64,000 nucleotides of DNA, from contig NZ_BONF01000004.1 of the NCBI RefSeq assembly GCF_016862575.1, positions 1 through 64,000 of the forward strand, written 5' to 3'. Shown here one piece after another: positions 1 through 9,767 of the stretch. How positions within the stretch are numbered: position 1 is the stretch's first letter; every line of letters begins with the position of its first letter. The notes beneath the pieces are model-generated. The model made no database searches, had not been told where the DNA came from, and saw nothing but the letters and a program-made list of their open reading frames with translations. The position numbers and the translations under genes are program-made. The stretch is from Catellatospora bangladeshensis (GTDB taxonomy: Bacteria; Actinomycetota; Actinomycetes; Mycobacteriales; Micromonosporaceae).

Positions 1-24
1 CCGCTCCGAGTGATCTCGGAGCGG
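1..24 (-). terminator. Hairpin downstream of the transglutaminase gene
   Basis: A perfect 10-bp inverted repeat (CCGCTCCGAG, loop tgat, CTCGGAGCGG) lies 28 nt past the stop codon of the minus-strand gene ending at 53. The placement suits a transcription terminator. Any U-tract would lie outside the window, so whether it is an intrinsic or a stem-only terminator cannot be judged. Confidence 0.6.
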
Positions 25-52
25 CCCGCCTCATGCCGTACGCGGTGGCCGG

Positions 53-2512
53 TCAGCGCAGCAGCCGCCGGGGCCGCAGCGGCCGCAGCACCCGCTTCGC
101 CGTGCCACTGGCCGCCGCCGTCCAGGCCGACAGCGTGGTGAGCGTGGTGTATCCGGCGTTGCGCCAGCGCAGCAGCACCGACGCCGGCATCAGCACGGCG
201 CTGAGCCGGGCGCGCCGCCCGGCCTGGCCGGAGATCGCCCGGCGCACCTCGCGCACCGCGGCGGTCAGCCGGTCCCCGGCCAGCGGCACCGGCGCGTAGC
301 GGGCCCGCTCCTCGGCGGTGCCGAGCAGCCGTGCCTGCTCGGCGGCGGCCGAACCGGGCAGCGTGGTGCTGATCAGCCGCTCCACGGTGGCCCGCGGCGT
401 CTCCGCCGGGTCCACCGCCAGCCGGTAGTCGACCATCGTGTCGATGAGTTCGTCCCACGCGGCGTGGGCCTGCTCCCGGGCACCGGCGGCGTCGCCGGTG
501 ACGGTCATGACCGGGCCGGGCGCGGCGGGCCGCACCTGGGCCAGGTCGCCGTCGGTACGGGCCTGCGCGGCGCGGGCCCCGCGGCGGCGGCGCAGCGAGA
601 TCCGCCGCAGCGCCGGTGCCACCAGCAGCACCACCAGCACCAGCCCGCCGCCGAGCGCCCACCAGACCCAGACCGGCAGCTGCTCGGTGATGGCCGGCAG
701 GCCGGCGGCGCCGCCGTCCGGGTCGATCGGATCGCGGGTCGGGCCGCCCTCACCGTTCGGGCCGGTGGTGGCGCCGGGGCTCAGCGACGGCTGCGGGCCG
801 CCCGGGGTCTCCTCCGGGGCGTCCACGTTCGGCGCCCACGCGGTGGGCACCGAGCCGAGCACGTACGTCGACGGGGTGGCGTCGAACGGCACCCAGCCGA
901 AACCGGCGAAGTACACCTCGGTCCAGGCGTGCAGGTTGCGGTTGGTCAGCACCCGCCGGCCGTCGACCGGGGCGCCGCCCAGCGTGAAGCCGAACGCCAC
1001 CCGGGCCGGGATGTCGGCCGTGCGCACCATCCAGGCCAGCGCCGCCGCGTACTGCTCGCAGAAGCCCTTCTTGCCCTGCAGGAAGTCGACGATGGCCTGG
1101 CCGCTGGTGCCGGCCGGGGCGCTGACGTCGTAGGCGAAGTCGTTCTTGATGGAGAAGTAGTCGTAGAGCGCACGGACCCGGTCGTAGTCGTTGTCCTTGC
1201 CCGCGATCAGCCGGTCCACCAGCGTCTTGACCTCCGACACCGCGGGGACCTCGCTGTAGATGCGGTGCGTGGGGTCGGCGTCGGTGAGCGTGGTGGCCGA
1301 GCGCAGCTGGTCCGGGGTGAACTCGGCCCGGACGTAGTCGAACTCGTAGGTGCGCCCGGCCGAGTTGGACCGCTGCGAGAAGACGACCTGCCGGTCCGGG
1401 TCGTAGCTCCAGTTCGCGTCGAGGCCGCGCATCGACACCGGCGCGGCGTACACCGGCAGCAGCGGCATGTTGTACGCGTCGGTGATCTCCACCGCCGCCG
1501 TCGCCCGGACGTTCTTCACCGCGTCGACGTTGAGCCCGGACGGGCCCGGCAGCTGGTCGCCGACCGGCTGGCCCGTCGGGTGCCCGGCGGTGAAGCCGTT
1601 GCCGCCGGCCAGGTCGGCCACGCCGAAACGCATGTAGAACGGGTTCGGGTCGTTGGTGACGACCTTCACCATGTCCTGCGTGTCCGCCTGCTTGAGCTTG
1701 CCGCTCAGCTCGGCGAACAGGTCGACCTGGCCGTTGCCGCGGGTGCCCTTGCCGGCCTGGCCGAGGCCCTGGCCGGAGCCGAGCTCGCCCAGGAAGCCCG
1801 CGCTCATGGCGGGCACGGCCAGCGGCAGCGCCACCGCGATCAGCACGCCGATCACCGACAGCCGCCGCCCGGCCGCTGCCAGCGGCGACGGCTCCCAGAC
1901 GTCGACGCCGCGGCCCTCCCCGGTGAACCGGCGGCCGAAGCGGCGTACCCGGTCGACGTTGTCGCTGACCAGCAGCCACAGGAAGCCGACCGCGCCGATC
2001 ACGAACGGGATCGGCGAGATCGAGTCGATGTAGACCGCGACCGGCACCGAGTAGATGGCGAGCATGGGCAGCCCGGCCAGGGCCGGCCGGCGCAGGCCGA
2101 CCGCGCAGAAGTCGACCAGGATCGCCACCGAGCCCATGCCCAGCGCGCTGATGAACAGCAGGCCCTCCAGGTCGGACACGGGCACGAAGCTCTTCTGCAC
2201 CTCCTCGCCGGCCTGCGCGAACAGCTGCCCGAAGTGCGCGAACGTGTCCGGGGTCGGGATCAGCCCGACGATGCCGGTGCCCTCGCCGTAGAGCCAGGTC
2301 AGCCCGACGAGCAGCGCGGCGAGCATGGCCAGCAGCTGCGCCCACAGCCGCCCGCGCAGCGAGCGGGCGCCCAGCGCCGCCCCGCATACCAGGGCGATCA
2401 TCAGCCCGCCCTCGAACAGCCAGGTCCAGCCGGAGAAGATGGCCGAGATCGGCGCGGAGGCCAGCAGCGTGGCACCCGCCGCGACCAGACCCAGATGGCG
2501 TCGTGCGTTCAC
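53..2512 (-). CDS. Transglutaminase-like membrane protein (TgpA type)
   Basis: An 819-residue membrane protein. The first ~240 residues hold about six hydrophobic helices (DUF3488/TgpA_N style). A long extracytoplasmic part follows with a transglutaminase core: Cys485 in GFCEQYAAAL, His528 in NLHAWTEV and Asp544 in PFDATP form the usual Cys-His-Asp triad. A C-terminal transmembrane helix (around LPVWVWWALGGG) leads to a cytosolic DUF4129-like tail. The frame is open further upstream, but the start is taken as the GTG at 2512. That codon overlaps the stop of the DUF58 gene as GTGA and puts the first membrane helix at the N-terminus. It is the last gene of a MoxR-DUF58-transglutaminase operon, a widespread but poorly understood module often linked to envelope maturation. 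Substrate unknown. Confidence 0.9.
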   Translation of the reverse strand: MNARRHLGLVAAGATLLASAPISAIFSGWTWLFEGGLMIALVCGAALGARSLRGRLWAQLLAMLAALLVGLTWLYGEGTGIVGLIPTPDTFAHFGQLFAQAGEEVQKSFVPVSDLEGLLFISALGMGSVAILVDFCAVGLRRPALAGLPMLAIYSVPVAVYIDSISPIPFVIGAVGFLWLLVSDNVDRVRRFGRRFTGEGRGVDVWEPSPLAAAGRRLSVIGVLIAVALPLAVPAMSAGFLGELGSGQGLGQAGKGTRGNGQVDLFAELSGKLKQADTQDMVKVVTNDPNPFYMRFGVADLAGGNGFTAGHPTGQPVGDQLPGPSGLNVDAVKNVRATAAVEITDAYNMPLLPVYAAPVSMRGLDANWSYDPDRQVVFSQRSNSAGRTYEFDYVRAEFTPDQLRSATTLTDADPTHRIYSEVPAVSEVKTLVDRLIAGKDNDYDRVRALYDYFSIKNDFAYDVSAPAGTSGQAIVDFLQGKKGFCEQYAAALAWMVRTADIPARVAFGFTLGGAPVDGRRVLTNRNLHAWTEVYFAGFGWVPFDATPSTYVLGSVPTAWAPNVDAPEETPGGPQPSLSPGATTGPNGEGGPTRDPIDPDGGAAGLPAITEQLPVWVWWALGGGLVLVVLLVAPALRRISLRRRRGARAAQARTDGDLAQVRPAAPGPVMTVTGDAAGAREQAHAAWDELIDTMVDYRLAVDPAETPRATVERLISTTLPGSAAAEQARLLGTAEERARYAPVPLAGDRLTAAVREVRRAISGQAGRRARLSAVLMPASVLLRWRNAGYTTLTTLSAWTAAASGTAKRVLRPLRPRRLLR

Positions 2513-3810
2513 CGGCCGCCTCCCATCGTGACCGTCTCGGCCATCGCCGCGCGCACGGCGAAGCCCTGCTGGCCGCGGGCCGCCTGCGGCCACAGCGACG
2601 GGAGCAGGTCGCCGTGCTTGATCTTGACTACGCGCCAGCCGCCGTGCAGCAGCGCCAGCGCCGCCGCCGCGTGCTCCTGCTCGGCCGCGGCACGGGCCGG
2701 GGCCGGCAGGTTCAGCCAGGTGCTGGTGTCCATGAAGAACGCGATGCAGGTGGTGCCGCTGCTGCGCAGGGCGGACAGCAGCCGGGCCTCCTCCGGCGTG
2801 AGCAGGCCCAGCACCGCGATGACCAGACCGCCGTCGGCGCGGCGGCGTACGTGCTCGACCAGGCTGCCGACGTCGCCGCGCGGGGTGGCCTTCACCTCGG
2901 CCAGGTGGTCGAGCAGCATGCCGTCGCCGGTGCCCTCGGTGGCGTCGATGTCGGCGCCCGCGTCGGTGACCAGGCGCAGCCGGTAGCCGGCCTGGCGCAG
3001 GTGCACCGCGATGCTGGCGGAGGCGGAGACGGCCCACTCGAAGCTGGCCGTCGGGCCCTCGCCGCGGTGCGCGCCCAGGCGGGTGTCGAGCAGGACCGTG
3101 GCCCGGCTCTCCCAGGGCTGCTCCTCGCGGCGCACCATCAGCTCGCCGACCCGGGCCGTCGAGCGCCAGTGCACCCGCCGCAGGTCGTCGCCACGCCGGT
3201 ACTCCCGGGTGGCGGCGTCGTCCTCGCCGTGCACGGCGACCGAGCGGGCCCGGCTGTCACCGGTGCCGGAGTACTCCCCGGCGAGCCGGACCAGCTGCAG
3301 CGCCGCCACGTTCGGGATCACGGTGAGCTTGTCCGAGCTGGGGAACGAGCGGGTCAGCTCGCACAGGCCGAACGGGTCGGTCATGCGCAGCGTCAGCGGG
3401 CCCACCTCGTAGCGGCCGCGCAGCTCGGCGCGCACCGTGTACGCCACCGAGCTGGCCTGCTGCGCGCCGAGCTTCTCCAGCACCAGCCGCGGGCGGCTGC
3501 CCAGCGCGTACGGCAGCCGGTCCTCCAGCAGCAGCGTGCCGGTGGGCAGGCGGGACATGTTCTGCAGCCGGAGCAGCACCCGCGCGCTGCCCCCGGCCTG
3601 CACCCGGTACGGGTCGAGGCTGCGCGAGCAGGCGAGCTTGTAACGCGCCCGGCCGACGTACAGCGCCGCCATCAGCGGCAGCGCGACCAGCAGCACTGCC
3701 ACCCGCATCAGGTCCGTCTCGCCGAGGGCGAGCGCGCACAGCAGCGCGGCCGCCCCGGCGGCGAGGAAGGAGCGGCCCCGGGTGGTGAGCCCGCGCAGCG
3801 CCTCACGCAT
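2509..3810 (-). CDS. DUF58 domain protein
   Basis: A 433-residue protein with two N-terminal hydrophobic segments (residues ~15-55), a beta-rich middle part, and the DUF58 signature around residues 195-220 (REYRRGDDLRRVHW followed by RSTARVGELMVRREE). A von Willebrand A-like fold is typical of the C-terminal half of this family. It starts 3 nt after the MoxR stop and its own stop overlaps the GTG of the transglutaminase gene, so the three are almost certainly co-translated. In comparable operons DUF58 proteins are thought to be partners of the MoxR ATPase; the exact role is not known. Confidence 0.9.
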   Translation of the reverse strand: MREALRGLTTRGRSFLAAGAAALLCALALGETDLMRVAVLLVALPLMAALYVGRARYKLACSRSLDPYRVQAGGSARVLLRLQNMSRLPTGTLLLEDRLPYALGSRPRLVLEKLGAQQASSVAYTVRAELRGRYEVGPLTLRMTDPFGLCELTRSFPSSDKLTVIPNVAALQLVRLAGEYSGTGDSRARSVAVHGEDDAATREYRRGDDLRRVHWRSTARVGELMVRREEQPWESRATVLLDTRLGAHRGEGPTASFEWAVSASASIAVHLRQAGYRLRLVTDAGADIDATEGTGDGMLLDHLAEVKATPRGDVGSLVEHVRRRADGGLVIAVLGLLTPEEARLLSALRSSGTTCIAFFMDTSTWLNLPAPARAAAEQEHAAAALALLHGGWRVVKIKHGDLLPSLWPQAARGQQGFAVRAAMAETVTMGGGR

Positions 3811-3813
3811 CGG

Positions 3814-4863
<1,050 letters not shown>

Positions 4864-5089
4864 ATGTCCTCCTGAGAATCGCAACTGCGGAGCCTGCCCT
4901 GGCCCCCGTGGGACGTACTTCTGATCACCCCGCGCCCCGACAGAACGCGGTGTGCCGTCGGCGAGGTTGCCTCGCTGAGCAACTACCTGGTTCCAGCGCC
5001 GAAAGGGCACGCCTTGTCCGCAGTGTTCCGCACGTCCGGCGCGTCGGCAACGGGAGGTATGCGAGATGCAGGCCGATGCGGTCCGGGGG

Positions 5090-5095
5090 TATCAT
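5090..5095 (+). promoter_or_regulatory. Candidate -10 element of the leuS leader
   Basis: TATCAT ends 6 nt before the ATG at 5102, so a transcript could start on the A of that ATG and be leaderless. No clear -35 is visible. Inference from spacing only. Confidence 0.4.
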
Positions 5096-5101
5096 GCGGG
5101 C

Positions 5102-5140
5102 ATGGCTTGGGCCCTGGCGCTCCTTAGTGAGCCGTGCTGA
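5102..5140 (+). CDS. leuS leader peptide (predicted)
   Basis: A 12-codon open frame reading MAWALALLSEPC. It has three leucine codons (CTG, CTC, CTT) among codons 5-8 and ends just before a strong hairpin and an intrinsic terminator in front of leuS. The ATG could be leaderless (TATCAT 6 nt upstream). Alternatively translation could begin at an in-frame ATG at 5066, which has GGGAGG 8 nt upstream and would give 24 residues with the same C-terminus. Ribosome stalling at the Leu codons when charged tRNA-Leu is scarce would be the sensing step. Attenuators upstream of leuS have been predicted in Streptomyces by comparative work. Confidence 0.55.
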   Translation: MAWALALLSEPC

Positions 5141-5166
5141 CGCGACAGAGCGCGCGTGAGCACGGC
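5131..5166 (+). promoter_or_regulatory. leuS: Attenuator hairpin upstream of leuS
   Basis: GCCGTGCT (5131-5138) pairs perfectly with AGCACGGC (5159-5166), and inside it ACGCG pairs with CGCGT. The left arm overlaps the last codons of the leader peptide, so a translating or stalled ribosome would control whether this hairpin forms. It ends two nt before the terminator stem. CACG at 5161 can alternatively pair with CGTG at 5178, enclosing the terminator's left arm. The full antiterminator fold was not computed. Confidence 0.5.
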
Positions 5167-5168
5167 GA

Positions 5169-5193
5169 CCCCTCCTGCGTGAGGGGCTTTTTT
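5169..5193 (+). terminator. Intrinsic terminator before leuS
   Basis: CCCCTC, loop ctgcgt, GAGGGG, then C and six T residues (5188-5193). It lies between the leader peptide and leuS, about 83 nt before the leuS ATG, so it must be conditionally read through. It is one of the few sites in this GC-rich window with a real T-tract. Confidence 0.75.
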
Positions 5194-5276
5194 GTGCCCG
5201 AGGAGACGCCCGCGGCGCGCGCGGCGCGTCATACCGCCCGATGACTTGATCTTGATTGACCCGTGAGGACTCCGAC

Positions 5277-8096
5277 ATGAGCGAGCACGCCGAGACCCCG
5301 GCCGACATTCCCCCGTACCGCTACACCGCGGCCATGGCCAACGCCGTCGAGGCGCAGTGGCAGGACTACTGGCAGGAGCACGGCACCTTCCACGCGCCCA
5401 ACCCGGTCGGCCCGCTGGCCGACCCGTCGCACCCGCGCTCGGGCGCGCCGAAGCAGTTCGTGCTGGACATGTTCCCGTACCCGTCCGGCGCCGGCCTGCA
5501 CGTCGGGCACCCGCTGGGCTTCATCGGCACCGACGTGTTCGCCCGCTTCCAGCGCATGGCGGGCTTCAACGTGCTGCACACGATGGGCTTCGACTCGTTC
5601 GGCCTGCCCGCCGAGCAGTACGCGGTGCAGACCGGCACCCACCCGCGGGTGACCACCGAGCGCAACGTCGAGCGCTACCGCGCCCAGCTGCGCATGCTGG
5701 GCCTGGGTCACGACGACCGGCGCTCGGTCGCCACCACCGACGTCGAGTTCTACCGCTGGACCCAGTGGATCTTCCTGCAGGTCTTCAACTCCTGGTTCGA
5801 CGCCGAGCAGGGCAGGGCCCGCCCGATCGCCGAGCTGGTGGAGAAGCTGGCCGCCGAGGACCCGACCTGGGCGGGCAAGAGCGAGACCGAGCGCCGCGCG
5901 ATCATCAACGACCACCGCCTGGCGTACGTCTCCGAGGCGCCGGTCAACTGGTGCCCTGGCCTGGGCACCGTGCTGGCCAACGAGGAGGTCACCTCCGACG
6001 GGCGCAGCGAGCGCGGCAACTTCCCGGTCTTCAAGCGCAACCTGAAGCAGTGGATGATGCGGATCACCGCGTACGGCGACCGCCTGATCGACGACCTGGA
6101 CACGCTGGACTGGCCCGAGGCCATCAAGCTGATGCAGAAGAACTGGATCGGCCGCTCCACGGGCGCGCACATCGCGTTCCCGGTGGCCGACCACGCATCC
6201 GCGGAGCCGATCCGGGTCTTCACCACCCGGCCGGACACCGTCTACGGCGCGACCTACATGGTCGTCGCGCCCGAGCACGAGCTGGTCGACGGCATCGTGC
6301 CGGCCTCCTGGCCCGAGGGCACCCACGCGGTGTGGACCGGCGGGCACGACACCCCGGCGCAGGCCGTGGCGGCGTACCGCGCCCAGGCGGCGGCGAAGAC
6401 CGACGTCGAGCGGCAGGCCGACGCCAAGGTCAAGACCGGTGTCTTCACCGGCGCGTACGCGGTCAACCCGGTCAACGGCGCGCGCATCCCCGTGTTCATC
6501 GCCGACTACGTGCTGGCCGGCTACGGCACCGGCGCGATCATGGCGGTCCCCGGCCAGGATGAGCGCGACTGGGAGTTCGCCGAGGTCTTCGAGCTGCCCA
6601 TCATCCGCACGGTGCAGCCTTCGGCGGGCTTCGACGGCAAGGCGTACACCGGCGAGGGCCCGGCGATCAACTCCGGCATGCTGGACGGCCTGGGCATCGC
6701 CGAGGCCAAGGAGAAGATCATCGCCTGGCTGGAGGCCGAGGGCCACGGCCAGGGCGCCACCACGTACCGGCTGCGCGACTGGCTGTTCAGCCGCCAGCGC
6801 TACTGGGGCGAGCCCTTCCCGATCGTGTACGGCACCGACGGCCAGGCCATCGCGCTGCCCGAGAGCATGCTGCCGCTGGAGCTGCCCGAGGTCGCCGACT
6901 TCTCGCCGAAGACGTTCGACCCCGACGACGCCTCGTCCTCGCCCGAGACGCCGCTGTCGCGCGCCAAGGAGTGGGTCGAGGTCGAGCTGGACCTGGGCGA
7001 CGGACCGAAGACCTACATCCGCGAGACCAACACCATGCCGCAGTGGGCCGGCTCCTGCTGGTATCAGCTGCGCTACCTGGACCCGGCCAACGAGCAGGCC
7101 TTCGTCGACCCCGCCAACGAGGCGTACTGGGTCGGCCCGCAGGCTCCCGGCGACTCCGGCGGCGTCGACCTGTACGTCGGCGGCGTCGAGCACGCCGTGC
7201 TGCACCTGCTGTACGCGCGCTTCTGGCACAAGGTGCTGTTCGACCTGGGCCACGTCAGCAGCTTCGAGCCGTACCACCGCCTGTTCAACCAGGGCTACAT
7301 CCAGGCGTACGCGTACACCGACGAGCGCGGCGCGTACGTGCCCGCCGAGGAGGTCGCCGAGGAGCAGCCCAGCGTCTTCACCTGGCACGGCGAGAAGGTC
7401 AACCGCGAGTACGGCAAGATGGGCAAGTCGCTGAAGAACGTCGTCACGCCCGACGAGATGGTCGAGCGCTACGGAGCCGACACCTTCCGCGTCTACGAGA
7501 TGTCCATGGGCCCGCTGGAGGTGTCCCGCCCCTGGGACACCCGCGCCGTCGTCGGCTCGTACCGCTTCCTGCAGCGGGTCTGGCGCACCATGATCGACGA
7601 GGAGACCGGTGCGGTCACCGTCGTCGACACCGCCGCCTCCGACGACCTGCGGCGCCTGCTGCACCGCACCATCGCCGGGGTCCGCGAGGACATGGCCGCG
7701 CTGCGCTTCAACACCGCCGTCGCGAAGCTGATCGAGCTGACCAACGCGGTCACCAAGGCCGGCGCGACCCCGCGCGAGATCGCCGAGCCGCTGGTGCTGA
7801 TGCTGGCCCCGGTCGCCCCGCACATCGCCGAGGAGCTGTGGCGCAAGCTGGGCCACGACGCCTCGCTGACCTTCGCCGACTTCCCCGTCGCCGACCCCGC
7901 CCTGCTGACCGCCGACCTGGTCACGTACCCGGTCCAGGTCAACGGCAAGGTGCGCGGCCGGATCGAGGTCGCCGCCGACGCCGCCGAGGACGAGGTCCGC
8001 GCCGCCGCCCTGGCAGCGGTCACCGACTCCCTGTCCGGCAAGGACCCGAAGAAGGTCATCGTCATCCCCGGCCGGCTGGTCTCGGTCGTAGCCTGA
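5277..8096 (+). CDS. leuS: Leucyl-tRNA synthetase
   Basis: A 939-residue class I aminoacyl-tRNA synthetase that charges tRNA-Leu in the cytosol. The HIGH motif is HVGH (residues 75-78) in [13 protein letters not shown], and the KMSKS motif is KMGKS (714-718). The CP1 editing domain includes [20 protein letters not shown] near residue 325, and the bacterial LeuRS tail ends in a [11 protein letters not shown] segment. The ATG at 5277 has GAGGA 8 nt upstream; an in-frame TTG seven codons earlier is less likely. Expression is probably controlled by the upstream leader peptide and terminator. It stands alone, followed by a long hairpin. Confidence 0.98.
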   Translation: MSEHAETPADIPPYRYTAAMANAVEAQWQDYWQEHGTFHAPNPVGPLADPSHPRSGAPKQFVLDMFPYPSGAGLHVGHPLGFIGTDVFARFQRMAGFNVLHTMGFDSFGLPAEQYAVQTGTHPRVTTERNVERYRAQLRMLGLGHDDRRSVATTDVEFYRWTQWIFLQVFNSWFDAEQGRARPIAELVEKLAAEDPTWAGKSETERRAIINDHRLAYVSEAPVNWCPGLGTVLANEEVTSDGRSERGNFPVFKRNLKQWMMRITAYGDRLIDDLDTLDWPEAIKLMQKNWIGRSTGAHIAFPVADHASAEPIRVFTTRPDTVYGATYMVVAPEHELVDGIVPASWPEGTHAVWTGGHDTPAQAVAAYRAQAAAKTDVERQADAKVKTGVFTGAYAVNPVNGARIPVFIADYVLAGYGTGAIMAVPGQDERDWEFAEVFELPIIRTVQPSAGFDGKAYTGEGPAINSGMLDGLGIAEAKEKIIAWLEAEGHGQGATTYRLRDWLFSRQRYWGEPFPIVYGTDGQAIALPESMLPLELPEVADFSPKTFDPDDASSSPETPLSRAKEWVEVELDLGDGPKTYIRETNTMPQWAGSCWYQLRYLDPANEQAFVDPANEAYWVGPQAPGDSGGVDLYVGGVEHAVLHLLYARFWHKVLFDLGHVSSFEPYHRLFNQGYIQAYAYTDERGAYVPAEEVAEEQPSVFTWHGEKVNREYGKMGKSLKNVVTPDEMVERYGADTFRVYEMSMGPLEVSRPWDTRAVVGSYRFLQRVWRTMIDEETGAVTVVDTAASDDLRRLLHRTIAGVREDMAALRFNTAVAKLIELTNAVTKAGATPREIAEPLVLMLAPVAPHIAEELWRKLGHDASLTFADFPVADPALLTADLVTYPVQVNGKVRGRIEVAADAAEDEVRAAALAAVTDSLSGKDPKKVIVIPGRLVSVVA

Positions 8097-8108
8097 CCCG
8101 CTTGAAAG

Positions 8109-8152
8109 GAAGGGCACCTTCTTAACGCTCCGCGTATAAGAAGGTGCCCTTC
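8109..8152. terminator. Perfect 16-bp hairpin after leuS
   Basis: GAAGGGCACCTTCTTA (8109-8124) and its exact reverse complement (8137-8152) are separated by a 12-nt loop, 12 nt past the leuS stop. There is no long T-tract after the right arm, but stem-only terminators are common in actinobacteria. The symmetry would let it act in both directions. The sequence resembles intergenic palindromes I associate with Micromonosporaceae; that is recollection, not a search. Confidence 0.7.
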
Positions 8153-8228
8153 TCAACGTCGGCGGCCGCGCTCCCAGCAGCGGCTATTACGATCTTGCGC
8201 TACCTTCATTAAACTTCTTGGTGGAGAT

Positions 8229-8238
8229 TCTTTAAAGA
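8229..8238. promoter_or_regulatory. Palindrome upstream of vapB, possible operator
   Basis: TCTTTAAAGA is a perfect 10-bp palindrome 12 nt before the vapB GTG, in an AT-rich patch unusual for this window. VapBC operons are autoregulated by binding to palindromes at the promoter, so this is a candidate VapB operator. Confidence 0.4.
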
Positions 8239-8250
8239 TCGGAGCCTGCG

Positions 8251-8457
8251 GTGACCCAGGTGCTCGTCGACATCGACCAGGAAGAGCTCGCCCAGGCCAA
8301 GGACATCCTGGGCACGAGCAAGAACACCGAAGCGGTCCGGCTCGCCATCCGCGAGGTGATCGCCGCAAAGGCCCGGCGCGACGTCATCGAGATGTTCGCC
8401 GGTGGAGCCTTCGCCGACCTCGGCGACGACGACGTCCGCGCCGCGGCGTGGTCGTGA
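8251..8457 (+). CDS. vapB: VapB-type antitoxin
   Basis: A 68-residue protein beginning MTQVLVDIDQEELAQAK. A short strand followed by two helices (residues ~10-46) fits the ribbon-helix-helix-like VapB/DUF2191 antitoxins. The acidic, aromatic-poor C-terminus (ADLGDDDVRAAAWS) would wrap the toxin. The GTG start at 8251 has GGAG 6 nt upstream. It overlaps the PIN-domain gene that follows. It should neutralise that toxin and repress the operon. Symbol is assigned by family type. Confidence 0.85.
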   Translation: MTQVLVDIDQEELAQAKDILGTSKNTEAVRLAIREVIAAKARRDVIEMFAGGAFADLGDDDVRAAAWS

Positions 8458-8867
8458 CCTACCTGATCGACACCAGCGCCCTGCACCGGCTTCGACACCC
8501 CGCAGTGCTGGCGGTGCTGGGCCCGCTCATCGAGGCTGGGCGGGTCGCGATGTGCCCCGTCTCCGAGTTGGAGACGCTCTACTCGGCCCGCAACCTCGCC
8601 GAGTACGAGGCCGGCGCCCAGCGCTTCCGCCTGGCGTTCACCTGGATCCCGGTGGCGGAACGGGCCTGGGATCGAGCGGCCGAGGTGCAGCACGAACTCG
8701 CGCGGCGCGGGCAGCACCGGGCCGCGTCCATCCCCGACCTGCTGCTGGCGGCGACGGCCGAACTGCAGCGGCTCACCGTGCTGCACTACGACCGCGACTT
8801 CGACACGATCGCGACCGTCACCGGCCAGCCCACCAAGTGGGTCGTCCCGGCCGGCACCGCCGACTGA
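8454..8867 (+). CDS. vapC: VapC-type PIN domain ribonuclease toxin
   Basis: About 137 residues with a PIN fold: the first acidic residue is in YLIDTSAL, a conserved Glu is in SELETLYSA, and the third acidic site is IPDLLLAATAE with YDRDFD close behind. Such proteins are Mg2+-dependent RNases that cleave tRNA or rRNA when freed from VapB. The chosen GTG at 8454 overlaps the vapB stop as GTGA; a GTG two codons earlier (8448) is equally possible. Its stop abuts the stop of the convergent gene with no gap (TGATCA). Confidence 0.88.
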   Translation: MTYLIDTSALHRLRHPAVLAVLGPLIEAGRVAMCPVSELETLYSARNLAEYEAGAQRFRLAFTWIPVAERAWDRAAEVQHELARRGQHRAASIPDLLLAATAELQRLTVLHYDRDFDTIATVTGQPTKWVVPAGTAD

Positions 8868-9767
8868 TCAGGCCGTGGCCGGGCGGGCGGTGGCGGTGCG
8901 GGACTGGTGGCGCCAGTGCAGGGCGGCCGCGGCACTGATCAGGATGCCGGTCGCGGCCGGGATGAAGGTCAGCCAGCTCAGCGAGTGCGGCGCGATCGCC
9001 GCCGCGCCGATGGTGGCGTAGCTGAACGAGCTGGGCAGCCCGCCCAGCGCGGTGCCCAGGAAGTAGTGCCGGAACCGCACCGTCGAGGTGCCGTATGCGT
9101 ACCCCACCAGCCCGAACGGCGCGATCGGCTGCAGCCGGACCACGATCACGGCGAGCAGCCCGCGCCGGGTCAGCCAGCGGTCGACCCGGGAGAGCCGGTC
9201 CCCGGCGTGCGCCGAGACGAAGTCCCGCCCCGCCCAGCGTCCCGCCGCGTAGGTGAGCACCGCCGCGATCAGGGCCGCCGCGAGCGACCACGCCGCCCCG
9301 CCCAGCGCGCCGAACAGCGCGCCACAGCCCAGCGAGACGGCGGTACGCGGCACCAGCGCGCACAGCAGCAGCGCCGCGATCCCCACCGCGACCGCCGGCG
9401 CGGCCGGACCGAGCTGGTCCACCCACGCGGGCAGCCGCTCCAGTGGCAGCTGCCACGCGGCGACGGCCGCACCCGCGACCAGCAGCACCAGCGCGACCAG
9501 CCGGGGCCAGTGCGTCGCCACGGCACCGGCCGCCTTACCGGCGCGCGACGCGCCCGCCCGCCCTGAGCCCGCGTCCGCCGCACCGGCCTGCGCGACCACC
9601 GTGCTCTCCGCGGCCACCGTGCTCTGCGCTGCCACCGTGCTTTCCGCGGCGTCCGCGGACAGGTGATCCGTGTCGGGTATGGCGCCCGAGCCGGGCGCCG
9701 AGGTGCCGGTCCCCGTGACCCCGTCCCGCGCGTCCACGCGGGCCGAGGCGTCCGGCAGCCTCGTCAC
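8868..9767 (-). CDS. TVP38/TMEM64 (SNARE-associated/DedA-like) membrane protein
   Basis: A 299-residue protein. Residues 1-85 are disordered, Ala/Ser/Thr-rich, and contain a tandem hexapeptide. Residues ~90-280 hold about six membrane helices with the family hallmarks VPRTAVSLGCGALFG, a re-entrant-like GRWAGRDFV segment and RLQPIAPFGLVGYAYG. DedA/TVP38 proteins are linked to undecaprenyl-phosphate or phospholipid translocation, which would fit its position next to the lipid II amidation genes, but no substrate can be read from the sequence. The ATG overlaps the stop of gatD. Confidence 0.85.
   Translation of the reverse strand: MTRLPDASARVDARDGVTGTGTSAPGSGAIPDTDHLSADAAESTVAAQSTVAAESTVVAQAGAADAGSGRAGASRAGKAAGAVATHWPRLVALVLLVAGAAVAAWQLPLERLPAWVDQLGPAAPAVAVGIAALLLCALVPRTAVSLGCGALFGALGGAAWSLAAALIAAVLTYAAGRWAGRDFVSAHAGDRLSRVDRWLTRRGLLAVIVVRLQPIAPFGLVGYAYGTSTVRFRHYFLGTALGGLPSSFSYATIGAAAIAPHSLSWLTFIPAATGILISAAAALHWRHQSRTATARPATA
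9601..9654. repeat. Three 18-bp tandem units in the TVP38 gene
   Basis: Three imperfect 18-bp units (9601, 9619, 9637; first GTGCTCTCCGCGGCCACC) encode the repeated STVAAE/STVAAQ hexapeptide in the disordered N-terminus of the membrane protein. In frame, so probably a slippage-type expansion. Confidence 0.7.

Noticed and set aside
464..2986. An 840-codon plus-strand frame over the transglutaminase gene
   Set aside because: Shadow frame; the minus-strand protein has a complete catalytic triad and membrane topology.
5094..5159. Alternative leader frame before leuS (MRAWLGPWRSLVS...)
   Set aside because: Contains only two scattered Leu codons and its stop lies inside the first hairpin; the frame from 5102 has clustered Leu codons and stops in the usual place.
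4864..5276. A T-box riboswitch upstream of leuS
   Set aside because: No T-box consensus or specifier stem visible; a peptide-type attenuator explains the sequence better.
5229..8156. A 975-codon open frame antisense to leuS
   Set aside because: Composition is that of a shadow frame (Gly/Val/Arg/Gln-rich without domains). leuS on the other strand is certain and GC-rich genes leave stop-poor antisense frames.
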